From the NCBI GenBank assembly GCA_025966365.1, contig JAICWV010000004.1, positions 1 to 58,571 of the forward strand: a stretch of 58,571 nucleotides of DNA, written 5' to 3'. A model generated the notes under the pieces. That model made no database searches. It worked only from the letters and a program-made list of their open reading frames with translations, and was not told where the DNA came from. Shown here in pieces: positions 18,112 to 27,088 of this stretch (within the stretch, counting starts at the first letter, position 1; each line of letters opens with the position of its first letter). This DNA comes from Chloroflexota bacterium (GTDB lineage Bacteria; Chloroflexota; UBA5177). The translations under genes were made by a program, and so were the position numbers.

Positions 18112-18951
18112 CTACATTTCCGGCGGTGGGAAGGGTGAGGTGCCGTTGGAGCCGGAGAGAATTGAGAGGTTCAGGAGTGTTTGACGGCCGGCACGGTCAT
18201 ACCGCTGCAGAACACCCTGAACCGCGTCGATCTCGCCTTCACTGAGACCGGCATGTCGAAGGACATGGGTGCTGATGTCCATTCGGTACGGCAAGGCAGT
18301 AATGGCTTGCTCGATCGTTGCCGAGATCACACGCTGGAGACGCCGGTACTCAAGATCCTGCGTCAGCGCTTTCAGCGCCTTCCCGCCCGGCGCCAGAGAA
18401 TCCGGGGCCGACGCCAGAAGCGCGTATTCCGGCGAGAGATGCCCGTTCCCTGCCGCCTTCATGTCTTCCAGGAGAGACCGCTGTTCCTCGGAGAGGGTCT
18501 CGGTAGCCTGTTGGGGTGCGACCGCCTCTGGGGGTACGCCTGGCGGAACCTGGCGCTTGTCCTCGGGCCCGAGCGCGCGTAACTGTGGCTGCTGGCCATT
18601 GGTCGCGGAGCGGAGGGCAGCCGCGCTCAGCAGCTCCTTGGGGGCGGCGTACCAGAGCGTGGACAATGCCGGCGCCAGCGAGGTTCCCGGGAGCTGCGGA
18701 TGGGGGAAGCGAGAGGTGAGGTTGGCGGCTGTGCGGCGAAGGATATCGCTGTGTCGCTCAAAGAACACGGTTTGCGCGTTCGGCTTGAGGGCGAGCCAGG
18801 CGAGCTGAAAGTAGTTCGGGTAAACGGCCAGCGACCGCATGAGGTCGGGAACATAGGGAAGACGCAGCGTCTGTTTGATGTCGTCGTACGTGGCCTTGAT
18901 CTTGCCTTCTGCCTGCGTCTCGGACACTTCCGCCGGCGCCTCATGCATCAT
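18112..18951 (-). CDS. DehI-like (group I haloacid dehalogenase) family protein
   Basis: 279 aa. Each half carries family-like stretches: ATYDDIKQTLRLPYVPD followed by MRSLAVYPNYFQLAW near the N-terminus, and EGEIDAVQGVLQRYDRAGRQ near the C-terminus. These resemble DehI (pfam 'DehI'), a pseudo-dimeric enzyme that removes halogen from 2-haloacids. Many homologues lack demonstrated dehalogenase activity, so substrate is open. Starts at ATG 18951 (MMHEAPAEV); ATG 18948 is an alternative. Not obviously in an operon. Confidence 0.72.
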   Translation of the reverse strand: MMHEAPAEVSETQAEGKIKATYDDIKQTLRLPYVPDLMRSLAVYPNYFQLAWLALKPNAQTVFFERHSDILRRTAANLTSRFPHPQLPGTSLAPALSTLWYAAPKELLSAAALRSATNGQQPQLRALGPEDKRQVPPGVPPEAVAPQQATETLSEEQRSLLEDMKAAGNGHLSPEYALLASAPDSLAPGGKALKALTQDLEYRRLQRVISATIEQAITALPYRMDISTHVLRHAGLSEGEIDAVQGVLQRYDRAGRQTLLNLSILSGSNGTSPFPPPEM

Positions 18952-19002
18952 TCATCTCCAGCATGGAATGATCGCCTCAGTGTATAGGCACAAAGCCGCC
19001 GT

Positions 19003-19425
19003 TCACGCCTGCAGCCAGGCGTCGTGGGTGTTCTGGACCAGCTCGATCAGGACTCCTCCGCTTCCTCGCGGATGGACGAAGGCGATCAGGCCGTGCACTC
19101 CGCGGCGGGGCTGGTGATCGATCAGGGGCACGCCGTCCTTTGAAAGCGCCTCCAGCTCGGCACGAACGTCATCCACGGCGATTCCGATGTGATGCAGTGA
19201 CTCGCCGTGGCGATCCAGAAACCGGGCTACGCCGCTGTCGGCATCCAACGGGCGAATAAGCTCCAATTGGGTGTCGCCCACGGGTAGGAACGCGATCTCG
19301 ACCCGCTGGTCACGAATCTCTGTCCGGATGTTCGGCTCCAGCCCCCAGATGCGTCCGTATCGCGCCAGGGCATCGTCCATATCGGCGACGACGATCGCGG
19401 TGTGGTCAACGCGTAGCAGGTTCAT
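19003..19425 (-). CDS. VOC-family protein, methylmalonyl-CoA epimerase-like
   Basis: 140 aa. Two beta-alpha-beta-beta-beta modules. Metal ligands of methylmalonyl-CoA epimerase can be placed: His in RVDHTAIVV, Glu in TQLELIRP, His in LHHIGIAVDD, Glu in VLIELVQN; FVHPRGSGGVLIEL is close to the epimerase signature. It would convert (S)- to (R)-methylmalonyl-CoA. No mutase is in the window, so glyoxalase or another VOC reaction is possible. Its ATG overlaps the upstream gene stop by 4 nt. Confidence 0.82.
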   Translation of the reverse strand: MNLLRVDHTAIVVADMDDALARYGRIWGLEPNIRTEIRDQRVEIAFLPVGDTQLELIRPLDADSGVARFLDRHGESLHHIGIAVDDVRAELEALSKDGVPLIDHQPRRGVHGLIAFVHPRGSGGVLIELVQNTHDAWLQA

Positions 19426-20531
19426 GGCAGATCGTCCAGGTCGCGGCGCACCAGTTCGGCGAAGCCCGCTTCGATGGAGGATTCTGCTCCGTGATTCTCG
19501 GATGCAATACCGCCGCTGATCCCGTCGCGGCACATACCGGTGGACGGATCGTATAGGGCCGCGCCGGCGTCGTTGCGGCCGTAATACCAGTCCGAGCCCA
19601 ACACGGCGAGATCGCGATAGCTCGTGACACCGGTGGCCCTATACAGAGACGTGAGTCCCTGAACGATGGGTGTGACCATGTAGGCGCAGATGCCATCCTT
19701 TCCGCGTTCCGGAAACCCTCGCCAGAACATGGCTCGAACATCCGGCTCCACAAGGTTTTCGACGGTGTGAAGGCTCGGAATGAGGAGGCGCGGCTCGTCC
19801 AGAACCATGGCTGCCTCGGCCACCGCATGCAGTTGGTGATAGCCCCACAGCTCGACATGTGTCTGTCTGGGTAAATCGCGGAAGTAGGGCGGATCGCCGG
19901 CGACGATCCGGCCGACTCGCTCCCGGATGGACGCACGAAGCTCATCGGACGGTATGGCCCGGTACAGCTCCATGTCGGCCAGGGCCAGTACCGCGTTCAT
20001 TTTGTTGTCGATGGTGGGCGCCAGCACGCATCGCTCAAAACTCTCGCGGTAGGCCCGGTCGCCGGTGAGCCGGAAGGCCGTTGCGAGCGCCCACTTTGCT
20101 CTCGCTGACCAGGCATATCCGCCCTTGACCGATGTGGGGCCGCTGGCGTTGCGCACGCCGGTCCCGTTGCGGATGAAGTTGGCAAAATCTCCATCCGGGT
20201 ACTGCATGTACTCGACGAAGGTGAGCCAGCGTCTGGCCAGGCCCAGCGCCTTGCGGCTGCGCGAGCGCTCGTAAATCTTCAGAGCCAAAAGGGCAGCACG
20301 CGCGGTATCGTCCACGCAGGCGATGCCCTCGTAGCCGGTGTCGGCGGCAATGACGGCGTGGAGCGTGCCCGGCCTCTCTGGGTTGGGCTCGGCGTAGGTG
20401 AGGATGGCGCTGATGAGGTTGCCGTCGCGCTCGAAATCGTATGTCAGGGACTCGAGATAGCCGAGGAGCCCGTACTCTCGATCGACGGCACGCGGCTCGC
20501 TGACTTCAATGTCCAGGACGAAGAGAACCAC
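19422..20531 (-). CDS. (alpha/alpha)6 six-hairpin glycosidase-like protein
   Basis: 369 aa, no signal peptide. The helical repeat pattern, with acidic and aromatic motifs (CVDDTARAALLALKIYE, YPDGDFANFI, KGGYAWSARAKWALATA, SENHGAESSIEAGFA), fits six-hairpin glycosidase-like proteins. I do not recognise a named family. Catalytic residues cannot be assigned. Start GTG 20531 is very close to an AGGGGAG, so a slightly later start is possible. It is divergent from a GT2 glycosyltransferase, which fits a role in glycan metabolism (inference). Confidence 0.7.
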   Translation of the reverse strand: MVLFVLDIEVSEPRAVDREYGLLGYLESLTYDFERDGNLISAILTYAEPNPERPGTLHAVIAADTGYEGIACVDDTARAALLALKIYERSRSRKALGLARRWLTFVEYMQYPDGDFANFIRNGTGVRNASGPTSVKGGYAWSARAKWALATAFRLTGDRAYRESFERCVLAPTIDNKMNAVLALADMELYRAIPSDELRASIRERVGRIVAGDPPYFRDLPRQTHVELWGYHQLHAVAEAAMVLDEPRLLIPSLHTVENLVEPDVRAMFWRGFPERGKDGICAYMVTPIVQGLTSLYRATGVTSYRDLAVLGSDWYYGRNDAGAALYDPSTGMCRDGISGGIASENHGAESSIEAGFAELVRRDLDDLP

Positions 20532-20609
20532 CTCCCCTTGACCTTACCGGCGCTGCCATGTCCGTGGCAAGAAGCGTGCCCCGGTGACAATCGCACTGCA
20601 TTACCCCAC

Positions 20610-20638
20610 TTGCTGCCTGCCCGCTTCCACGCTACAAT
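20610..20638 (+). promoter_or_regulatory. Promoter of the GT2-methyltransferase operon
   Basis: TTGCTG (20610-20615) and TACAAT (20633-20638) have the ideal 17-nt spacing. Transcription would begin near 20645, so the hairpin at 20658-20690 lies inside the leader. Confidence 0.6.
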
Positions 20639-20657
20639 TGGCAGGCTTTTTGGGCTT

Positions 20658-20690
20658 CGCCGCGCAACCCGATTGCGTGGCGGATTTTTT
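20658..20690 (+). terminator. Intrinsic terminator-like hairpin in the GT2 leader
   Basis: A 10-bp stem (20658-20667 with 20673-20682, one G-U pair, loop CCCGA) is followed by GA and six T residues (20685-20690). This has the form of a Rho-independent terminator reading rightward. It sits about 20 nt after the predicted transcription start and 7 nt before the Shine-Dalgarno of the next gene, so it looks like an attenuator, not an end-of-operon terminator. Confidence 0.6.
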
Positions 20691-20704
20691 GTCGGGCAGG
20701 AGTG

Positions 20705-21955
20705 ATGGAACAGGATATGAGCTTGCCGCTGGGCACTTCTCAGGGGGGTGCGCGGCAGGGGTCGGCGACGGTTCAGGACCCGGAAGGACAGGAGATTGTG
20801 ATCTCCGTGGTCATGCCGTGTCTGAACGAAGAGGAGACAATCGGCGCGTGCGTGGAGAAGGCGCTGGAGGGCATCCGGCGCAGCGGACTGCCTGGAGAAG
20901 TAATCGTCTCGGACAATGGATCGACCGACCGCTCGGTGGAAATAGCGTCGGAACTGGGCGCGCGCGTTATTCACCAGCCCAAGAAGGGGTACGGAAACGC
21001 GTACCGGGCCGGGTTTGACGCCGCCCGCGGCAAGTACATTGTCATGGGCGACTCTGACAATACCTATGACTTCACCGAGATTCCGGCGTTCGTGGAGAAG
21101 CTGCGTGAGGGCAATGAGTATGTCCTCGGCTCGCGCTTTGCCGGCACGATTCTGCCCGGCGCCATGCCCTGGGCCAATCGACACATCGGAAACCCCATCC
21201 TCACCGGCTTGCTCAACTTCCTGTTTGGTCTCAAGAGCTCGGATGCCCATTCCGGGTTCCGTGCCTTTACCAAAGATGCCTACCGGCGCATGCGGCTGCA
21301 GACCACCGGGATGGAGTTCGCCAGCGAGTTGGTGATCAATGCCGCCCGGGCCAAGCTCAAAGTTGCAGAAGTTCCCATCATTTATTACCCGCGCGGCGGA
21401 GAGTCGAAGCTCAATCGGGTCCGGGATGCCTGGCGCCACGTCCGGTTCATGCTGCTCTACAGCCCCGACCATCTCTTCCTGGTCCCCGGCTTTCTGGCGT
21501 TCGTCATCGGTATTGCCGGGATGCTGTTCCTGCTGCCCGGACAACAGATCGTGAGCGGACACCTCTTCGACTATCACTTCATGTTTGTGTTCAGTCTCCT
21601 CACCATCATCGGTTTCCAGGTGTTGATGACCGGCTTTTTCGCCAAGGCGTATGCATTTACTCATCGTTTCGCGCCAGACGACCGCCTGATCCAGACGTTT
21701 TATCGATACTTCAACCTCGAAGAGTGGCTCCTGGCGGGCTTCCTGATCTTCGCCGTCGGTCTGGTTATCGATGCCGCCATTCTCTGGGACTGGATCCAGA
21801 GTGGGTATGGACACTTGTTTGCCGTGCGTCCTGCACTGCTTGCCCTCACCCTGATGGTGGTGGGACTGCAGCTGGTGTTCTCGTCGTTCTTGCTCAGCAT
21901 CCTGAACATCAATCGGGAAGGCAAGACCGGCACTCCCGACGTCGTCGAGCAGTAG
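20705..21955 (+). CDS. GT2 polyprenyl-phosphate sugar transferase-like membrane protein
   Basis: About 416 aa. The N-terminal GT-A domain (about 30-250) has VVMPCLNEEETIG, SDNGSTDRS, and the DxD-containing MGDSDNTYDF; SGFRAFTKDAYRRM and GGESKLNRVRDAWRH are typical of dolichyl/polyprenyl-phosphate mannose or glucose synthases. Four transmembrane segments follow (about 255-410). It likely loads a hexose onto a lipid phosphate for later transfer outside. AGGAG is only 2 nt from ATG 20705; ATG 20717 is an alternative. Followed 3 nt later by a methyltransferase. Confidence 0.88.
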   Translation: MEQDMSLPLGTSQGGARQGSATVQDPEGQEIVISVVMPCLNEEETIGACVEKALEGIRRSGLPGEVIVSDNGSTDRSVEIASELGARVIHQPKKGYGNAYRAGFDAARGKYIVMGDSDNTYDFTEIPAFVEKLREGNEYVLGSRFAGTILPGAMPWANRHIGNPILTGLLNFLFGLKSSDAHSGFRAFTKDAYRRMRLQTTGMEFASELVINAARAKLKVAEVPIIYYPRGGESKLNRVRDAWRHVRFMLLYSPDHLFLVPGFLAFVIGIAGMLFLLPGQQIVSGHLFDYHFMFVFSLLTIIGFQVLMTGFFAKAYAFTHRFAPDDRLIQTFYRYFNLEEWLLAGFLIFAVGLVIDAAILWDWIQSGYGHLFAVRPALLALTLMVVGLQLVFSSFLLSILNINREGKTGTPDVVEQ

Positions 21956-21958
21956 AGC

Positions 21959-22684
21959 GTGGCAGAAGCAAGTTTGCCGGCCGGCTCGATCGAGCTCCAT
22001 ATCCAGAGCATGCTGGCCAAGCATGCGGCCAATTACAACCGCTGGATTTACGACCAGATTGCGCCGTACATTGGCCGGCGCATCCTGGATGTGGGCTGTG
22101 CGATCGGCAACATCACGCAGTTCTATGCAGACCGCGACCTGATCGTGGGGCTGGACGTTGTGCCAGAGGAGCTGGCCGTGGCGCGAGAGCGCTTCGCCCA
22201 TCAGAATTTCGAGGCATACCACCTGGACGTCAGTGCTCCGGCGCTGCTCGAGTTTCGGGACCGTGAGCTGGACACCGCCGTTTGCCTGAATGTTCTCGAG
22301 CACGTGGAGGATGATGTCCATGCCCTGCGTAACATGCGAGACACGCTTCGGCCAGGATCACACATTTGCCTGCTCGTTCCCTGCAACAAATGGCTGTACG
22401 GGCCCATGGACGCAGTTGACCATCATTTCCGCCGCTATACCAAGGCGGAGCTGAATGCCAAGCTGGCGGAGGCAGACCTCACCGTCGTCAACCAGCACTA
22501 TTTCAATCTGCTCGGCATCGCCGCCTGGTTCGTCACCAACAGAATCTTCAGGCGCTCGCTGGCCGCTCCCGCTCAGTACAGCCTCTATGATTCGCTGGTC
22601 CCGATTCTGGGTGCGATCGAGCGCGTCATTCCCCCGCCCAACGGCCTCTCCATCGTCACCATCTGCAAGACTCCCGAGGAATAA
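21959..22684 (+). CDS. Class I SAM-dependent methyltransferase
   Basis: 241 aa. A Rossmann methyltransferase fold: motif I is RILDVGCAIGNITQFY, motif II acidic LIVGLDVVPEE, motif IV AVCLNVLEHVEDD, then LVPCNKWLYGPMDAVDHHFR, common in ubiE/SAM-MT families that act on glycolipids. It probably methylates a small molecule or glycan; substrate unknown. Starts GTG 3 nt after the GT2 gene, so the two are likely co-transcribed. Its stop abuts the convergent stop of the VWA gene. Confidence 0.87.
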   Translation: MAEASLPAGSIELHIQSMLAKHAANYNRWIYDQIAPYIGRRILDVGCAIGNITQFYADRDLIVGLDVVPEELAVARERFAHQNFEAYHLDVSAPALLEFRDRELDTAVCLNVLEHVEDDVHALRNMRDTLRPGSHICLLVPCNKWLYGPMDAVDHHFRRYTKAELNAKLAEADLTVVNQHYFNLLGIAAWFVTNRIFRRSLAAPAQYSLYDSLVPILGAIERVIPPPNGLSIVTICKTPEE

Positions 22685-25261
22685 TCACGCCGCGCGCCGG
22701 AGGGGCAGGATCGCGTCGCGCAGGCGCCGTAGATCCCGGCTCGTGACCACCAATCGGCGGATGGCGATGTCCACTGGAAACAGGAGTGCGGCGAGGAGCC
22801 AGAGGGCGAGCCTGAGAGACTGCTGGTCGTAGACGGCCGGGACGTCATTGTTCCAGGCATCGGCCGGGGCACTCAGCACCGACCCGCCCCCGGCCCTGGC
22901 CAGGGCTCGCAGAAAGCGCGTGTCGGTGCCCGTGGCGGCGTACTCCGCCGGGTACGACACGTCGAGCCCACCCGCCCCGGTGAGGGTGTGTCCCGCGCCG
23001 CGAGCGACAACATGGATGAAGTATGGCCCTTCGCGGCTGGAGGAAAACGTGGCTGTGAAGTGTCCGGGAGTCGCCTCTTGCAGGGAGACCGTCTGATGGC
23101 CGCCCCCCGGGCTCCCGACGTGAGCGACGATGGCCGGCCTGCTCCCCAGTCGGCTGGGCGCCGTCACCGACACGGTTCCGATTGCGCCTCGCGCCGAGGA
23201 AGATACGTAGAGCGCGTGCTGCGAAACCGAGGGGAGAGTCGAGCGGACCAGCCCGGCCCAAAAGTGCTGCGTCGCGTGTGAGGTGAGCCACGAGCGCGTC
23301 CACAGACCGGCGGCGTCGCTCGTCCAGGCGACGGTGCGACCGAGGCCGAATTGCCAGGTCGCCAGGACGGGATCGGTCTTGGGGCTCACCAGCATCATCT
23401 CGGCGCGCGTCTTTGGAGTAGTTGCAACGTAACCGGTGAGTAGCGGCAGCCGCTTCCCGAGCAGGCCGGAGACGGGAGCCAGCGCGCGGGGGACAAAGGT
23501 GCTGTGGACCACGCCGGAGCGTGCGACCGTCTGCGCTTCGTGGAGGAATATCTTGGGAACATTGGTCACATCGTCGGCCTGGTAGTATCGTCCTCCGCCA
23601 TTCCGCGCGATGGTCCGGAGCGTGTTCACGTCACGCTGTCCTCCTTCGTTCGTTCCCACCGTGGAGATAGTGATGCCTCGCCGGCGGATTTCCCGCGCCA
23701 GCCCGGCGTACTTCTGGTCGTATGCGTCTCCGTCGCCGAGGAGAATGATGTGCTTCAGCCGGGTGCCTGCCCGTTGCAGGGCATCTGCCGCTGCCTGCAG
23801 ATAGGGGCTGTAGGTGTTGGGGTCCCCGGGCGTGATGCTGTCGATCGCCTGGTCGATTCCCGACTTATCCCGTGCCGGACGGAGAGTGATTACCCAGCCG
23901 GAAGGGGTTGCGCCGCCGGCATCATTGACCGCGATCTTGTCCTGCTCGCCGAGCAGCTGGAGCACGCCCTTCGCGGCCGCTTTGGAGATATTGATCGGGA
24001 GGGGCGATTCCAGGCTTTCAATGATGAGAGCAACACTGACGGTGGGAAGATCCTTCCGTTGCGGGATGTTCATATGGACGGGAAGGATTCGATCGAGCGG
24101 AGTATTGCCATAGCCTCCGAGTCCGAACGATCGCTGTCCCCCGATCACCACCAACCCGTGGCCGAGGTCGCGCGTGTAGGGGATGAGCTGTGACAGAAAA
24201 GCTCCTCCCAGCTCGTCGGCGGAGGTGTCGACGATTACGGTGGAGGCGTAGCGCTGGAGCCAGTTGAGCGATGCCACAGACTGCGACGGCGTTCGCAGGT
24301 CCGTCGCAAGCCCCGACTTCCGCAGGTCGGAGACGACGTTGGCTGCCTCGCCCGGACGTGCCGCCAGCACGAGAACTCGAGGTGGGCCTCCCACGATCGT
24401 GAACCCCGATCCGACATTGTTTTGTGGCTGAGAGTCGACGTCGGGAACGATGTGAACGGTGAACGAATGGAACCCGGCCTTGAGCGGCTTCTGCGGAATC
24501 GAGATGGACGTCCTGCCCGGGCGCAGCCGCACGCTCCGCGTCCCGATGAGGACGGCGTCGCGCTCGAGGTCGAGCCTGGCGCCTGTCAGTTCGTTGGACT
24601 GAACCTGAACCGTGACGGAGAATCGCTCGCCCTGTCCCACGCTCTGCGGGAGAGACACGCCATTGACGCGTACGTCCGGGCCGCCGCGGACTCTCTGGGG
24701 CACCACGTCTAGGCGCATGCCGCGCGAGGAGAGGATGCCCGCGGCCAGCAAGGCGTTACCGTCGGTTTGCCTGCCGTCCGACAGGAGCACCACGCGGCGG
24801 CGATAGCCGGGTGGAATCACGGCGCCGGCCAGCTCCAGGCCGCTCTCGAGATTGGTAGCGTCGCTCTGCACCGTCGTCTGGAACTGCCCGAACCCGGAGA
24901 GCGGGAGCGGTGGTTGCTCGACGGACGCATTTCCGCCGACCGTGACAACTCCCACGAGCCCATCTTTGGGACGGGCCATGGAGGACTGGTTGATGAACGA
25001 CTGCATTTGCGAACGATCACGATTGTCGCTGGCGGACAGATCGGCGACGTAGATCACGGCGGCGCGTCCCTGCGCGATGCGCAAGGAGAGCCCGGCCAGG
25101 CCAAGAATGACGAGCGCCACGCTGAGGAGACGGATACCGAGGGCAGCGCGGCGGCGGGTCTCGGGGATGTGAAGGTCAGCATTGCGCCAGAGAAAATAGA
25201 TGACTATGCCGATCGGAATGATCAGAAGCAGCGCGGGGGGAGAAGCCAGCTGTGGCGACAT
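22685..25261 (-). CDS. Membrane VWA / glutamine-amidotransferase-like protein of the MoxR cluster
   Basis: 858 aa. Two N-terminal membrane segments (about 8-25 and 42-60). A first VWA-like domain includes VIYVADLSASDNRD (about 65-180). A beta domain and a class I amidotransferase-like region follow, with HGLVVIGGQRSFGLGGY near 375. A second VWA-like segment holds IILLGDGDAYDQKY, and a transmembrane segment (LWLLAALLFPVDIAI) is near the end. This layout matches large proteins that follow BatA/VWA genes in MoxR operons. Their role in envelope complex assembly is inferred. Last gene of a six-gene unit; ends against the methyltransferase stop. Confidence 0.82.
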   Translation of the reverse strand: MSPQLASPPALLLIIPIGIVIYFLWRNADLHIPETRRRAALGIRLLSVALVILGLAGLSLRIAQGRAAVIYVADLSASDNRDRSQMQSFINQSSMARPKDGLVGVVTVGGNASVEQPPLPLSGFGQFQTTVQSDATNLESGLELAGAVIPPGYRRRVVLLSDGRQTDGNALLAAGILSSRGMRLDVVPQRVRGGPDVRVNGVSLPQSVGQGERFSVTVQVQSNELTGARLDLERDAVLIGTRSVRLRPGRTSISIPQKPLKAGFHSFTVHIVPDVDSQPQNNVGSGFTIVGGPPRVLVLAARPGEAANVVSDLRKSGLATDLRTPSQSVASLNWLQRYASTVIVDTSADELGGAFLSQLIPYTRDLGHGLVVIGGQRSFGLGGYGNTPLDRILPVHMNIPQRKDLPTVSVALIIESLESPLPINISKAAAKGVLQLLGEQDKIAVNDAGGATPSGWVITLRPARDKSGIDQAIDSITPGDPNTYSPYLQAAADALQRAGTRLKHIILLGDGDAYDQKYAGLAREIRRRGITISTVGTNEGGQRDVNTLRTIARNGGGRYYQADDVTNVPKIFLHEAQTVARSGVVHSTFVPRALAPVSGLLGKRLPLLTGYVATTPKTRAEMMLVSPKTDPVLATWQFGLGRTVAWTSDAAGLWTRSWLTSHATQHFWAGLVRSTLPSVSQHALYVSSSARGAIGTVSVTAPSRLGSRPAIVAHVGSPGGGHQTVSLQEATPGHFTATFSSSREGPYFIHVVARGAGHTLTGAGGLDVSYPAEYAATGTDTRFLRALARAGGGSVLSAPADAWNNDVPAVYDQQSLRLALWLLAALLFPVDIAIRRLVVTSRDLRRLRDAILPLRRAA

Positions 25262-27088
25262 CTAGCTCCTCATTCCGACCCACCACTCCGCCCCAAGGAG
25301 AAACAGGACCAGCAGACCAGCTATCCAGCTGACGTCGGCCGGCACGGTTACCCGTCCTGACGATGCAGAAGTGCCGCCAACCGGGCGCGAGATGGATGGC
25401 GCAGGGGAATCAGATCTGGCCGGGGGAAATGAATTGACAGCCACGAGGACCGCCGACGTTCCCCCGGGCTGCGGCCGGGCAGCATAGATTCCCGGGACCG
25501 TCGTGTTTGTGTACGGGGGAAATGGGGCGCGGAGAGTATCGGTCGTGCCGTCGGGGCGGGTGATGAGAAGCGTGCCGGCGCCGGGCGAGGGAAACACGGG
25601 AAGGGCATCGCCGCTGGCGATGGAGGTGGTGCCGAGGGTAATACCGGGGGCCAGATACTGAACGAGAGCGTGCACAAAAAGGGGGAAACTGATGCGCAGC
25701 GGCCAGTCGGAATCATCCAGGCGGAAGCCGATAACGGCTTCACGGTCCGGACCGTGCGCGCCGACCAGCACGGCCGGGGCGCCACCGGCGCGAAGGATGG
25801 GCCGCAGCCAGGCCGCGGAGCGGATCTCACGCGTTTCGGCTACATGCGCCTCGGCAAGTCCGGCATAGCGCGTCAACGCACGTGGGGCGCCGGACACCGT
25901 TGTGAGCGGCCCTCCCGGAAGCTCCCTTCCGATCCGTACGCCGGGAGCCGACCCGCCCGGCGGGTCGATGAGCGCAATTGACGTGGATGGTCGGAGGGGC
26001 GGGACCACGCCGTCGAACATGATCACGTCAACCGGGGAGTGCGAGACGGCCGAGTACCCGGCGGGCGTCACAACCTGAAGGGCAATGGACGGGTCCAGAG
26101 CCAGCGCGGTCTCCAGGTAGTAGTCGGACTGCGTGACCAGCAGAACCCGCCGCTGGACGGGCTCGGGGATCACGGCCCAGGCGGTCTTGTCCTCCGGCAT
26201 GTGGTCATGCAGGCTGAGCCGTGCTTCCAACCTCCGAATGCCGGACGGAAGGCGATCCCAGGTGAGACTGACGGTGGAGCGAGCAGCGACGGTGATGGGC
26301 CGCACGTCCACGAGCCGGCCATCGCCGTATAGATTCAGGTCGCTGGAAGCGGAGCGCGCACCGAGGTTTTCGACGCGCACCAGCGCGTGAGCGAATGTTC
26401 CCGCGTTGGCGGAAAATCCGACGATCCCCAGATCGCGCCGGATCGAGCCGAACCGAATGACCGTGACCGGGAAAGGGAGGTGGAGCGACGCGGGCTTGAG
26501 CCCGCTGCTCCGGTCAGTGAGGACCACGGCCTGCGTCTGCTGCCCGGGACGAGCCAGTGAGGCGGCCAGACTGAGAGCGGCGGAGACGTTCACGCTGCCG
26601 GCGCCCGGGTGGAGGCGGTCGATAGCGTCGCCAATCGCCCCGGCATCGGTGCTCTGAGCGATGGCAAGCGAGGGCTGCTTGCCCATCCCGATGACACTTA
26701 CAGCGCTGGTCGCGGCCATCTGGGAGGCGATAGACCGCGCCCGGGCCTGTGCCTGAGCAAAGCGAGTGGGTGCGGCATCGGTCGCTTGCATCGAGTACGA
26801 CTGATCGAGAATCAAGACGGCGTCGCCCGCGAATTCCTGGCTGTGACTCACGGCCGGCTCTGCCAACGCCAGCGCGAGCGCCGCCAGCGTGAGGAGCTGG
26901 ACCGCCAGCAGCAGTGACGGGCGAAGCCGCTGCCACGGAGCGTTGGCGCGCATGTCCTCGACGATGCCTCGCCACAGCAGGGTACTGGAGATCGGCCGCT
27001 CGGGCCGCCTGAGCCGGAGGACGTATAGAGCGACGATCGGAGCCGCCAGAACCAGGACGGCAAGTGCGGCCGGCCGAAGCAGAGTCAT
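25262..27088 (-). CDS. BatA-like membrane protein with VWA domain
   Basis: 608 aa. The N-terminus has two transmembrane helices and the BatA signature PERPISSTLLWRGIVEDM. A VWA domain starts with AVLILDQSYSMQATDA, whose DxSxS metal site is intact. A beta-rich region and a C-terminal transmembrane helix (WIAGLLVLFLLGAEWWVG) follow. In known MoxR operons such proteins are targets of the MoxR ATPase. It starts 4 nt inside the DUF58 gene and ends immediately before the next VWA gene, so the set is translationally linked. Confidence 0.86.
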   Translation of the reverse strand: MTLLRPAALAVLVLAAPIVALYVLRLRRPERPISSTLLWRGIVEDMRANAPWQRLRPSLLLAVQLLTLAALALALAEPAVSHSQEFAGDAVLILDQSYSMQATDAAPTRFAQAQARARSIASQMAATSAVSVIGMGKQPSLAIAQSTDAGAIGDAIDRLHPGAGSVNVSAALSLAASLARPGQQTQAVVLTDRSSGLKPASLHLPFPVTVIRFGSIRRDLGIVGFSANAGTFAHALVRVENLGARSASSDLNLYGDGRLVDVRPITVAARSTVSLTWDRLPSGIRRLEARLSLHDHMPEDKTAWAVIPEPVQRRVLLVTQSDYYLETALALDPSIALQVVTPAGYSAVSHSPVDVIMFDGVVPPLRPSTSIALIDPPGGSAPGVRIGRELPGGPLTTVSGAPRALTRYAGLAEAHVAETREIRSAAWLRPILRAGGAPAVLVGAHGPDREAVIGFRLDDSDWPLRISFPLFVHALVQYLAPGITLGTTSIASGDALPVFPSPGAGTLLITRPDGTTDTLRAPFPPYTNTTVPGIYAARPQPGGTSAVLVAVNSFPPARSDSPAPSISRPVGGTSASSGRVTVPADVSWIAGLLVLFLLGAEWWVGMRS

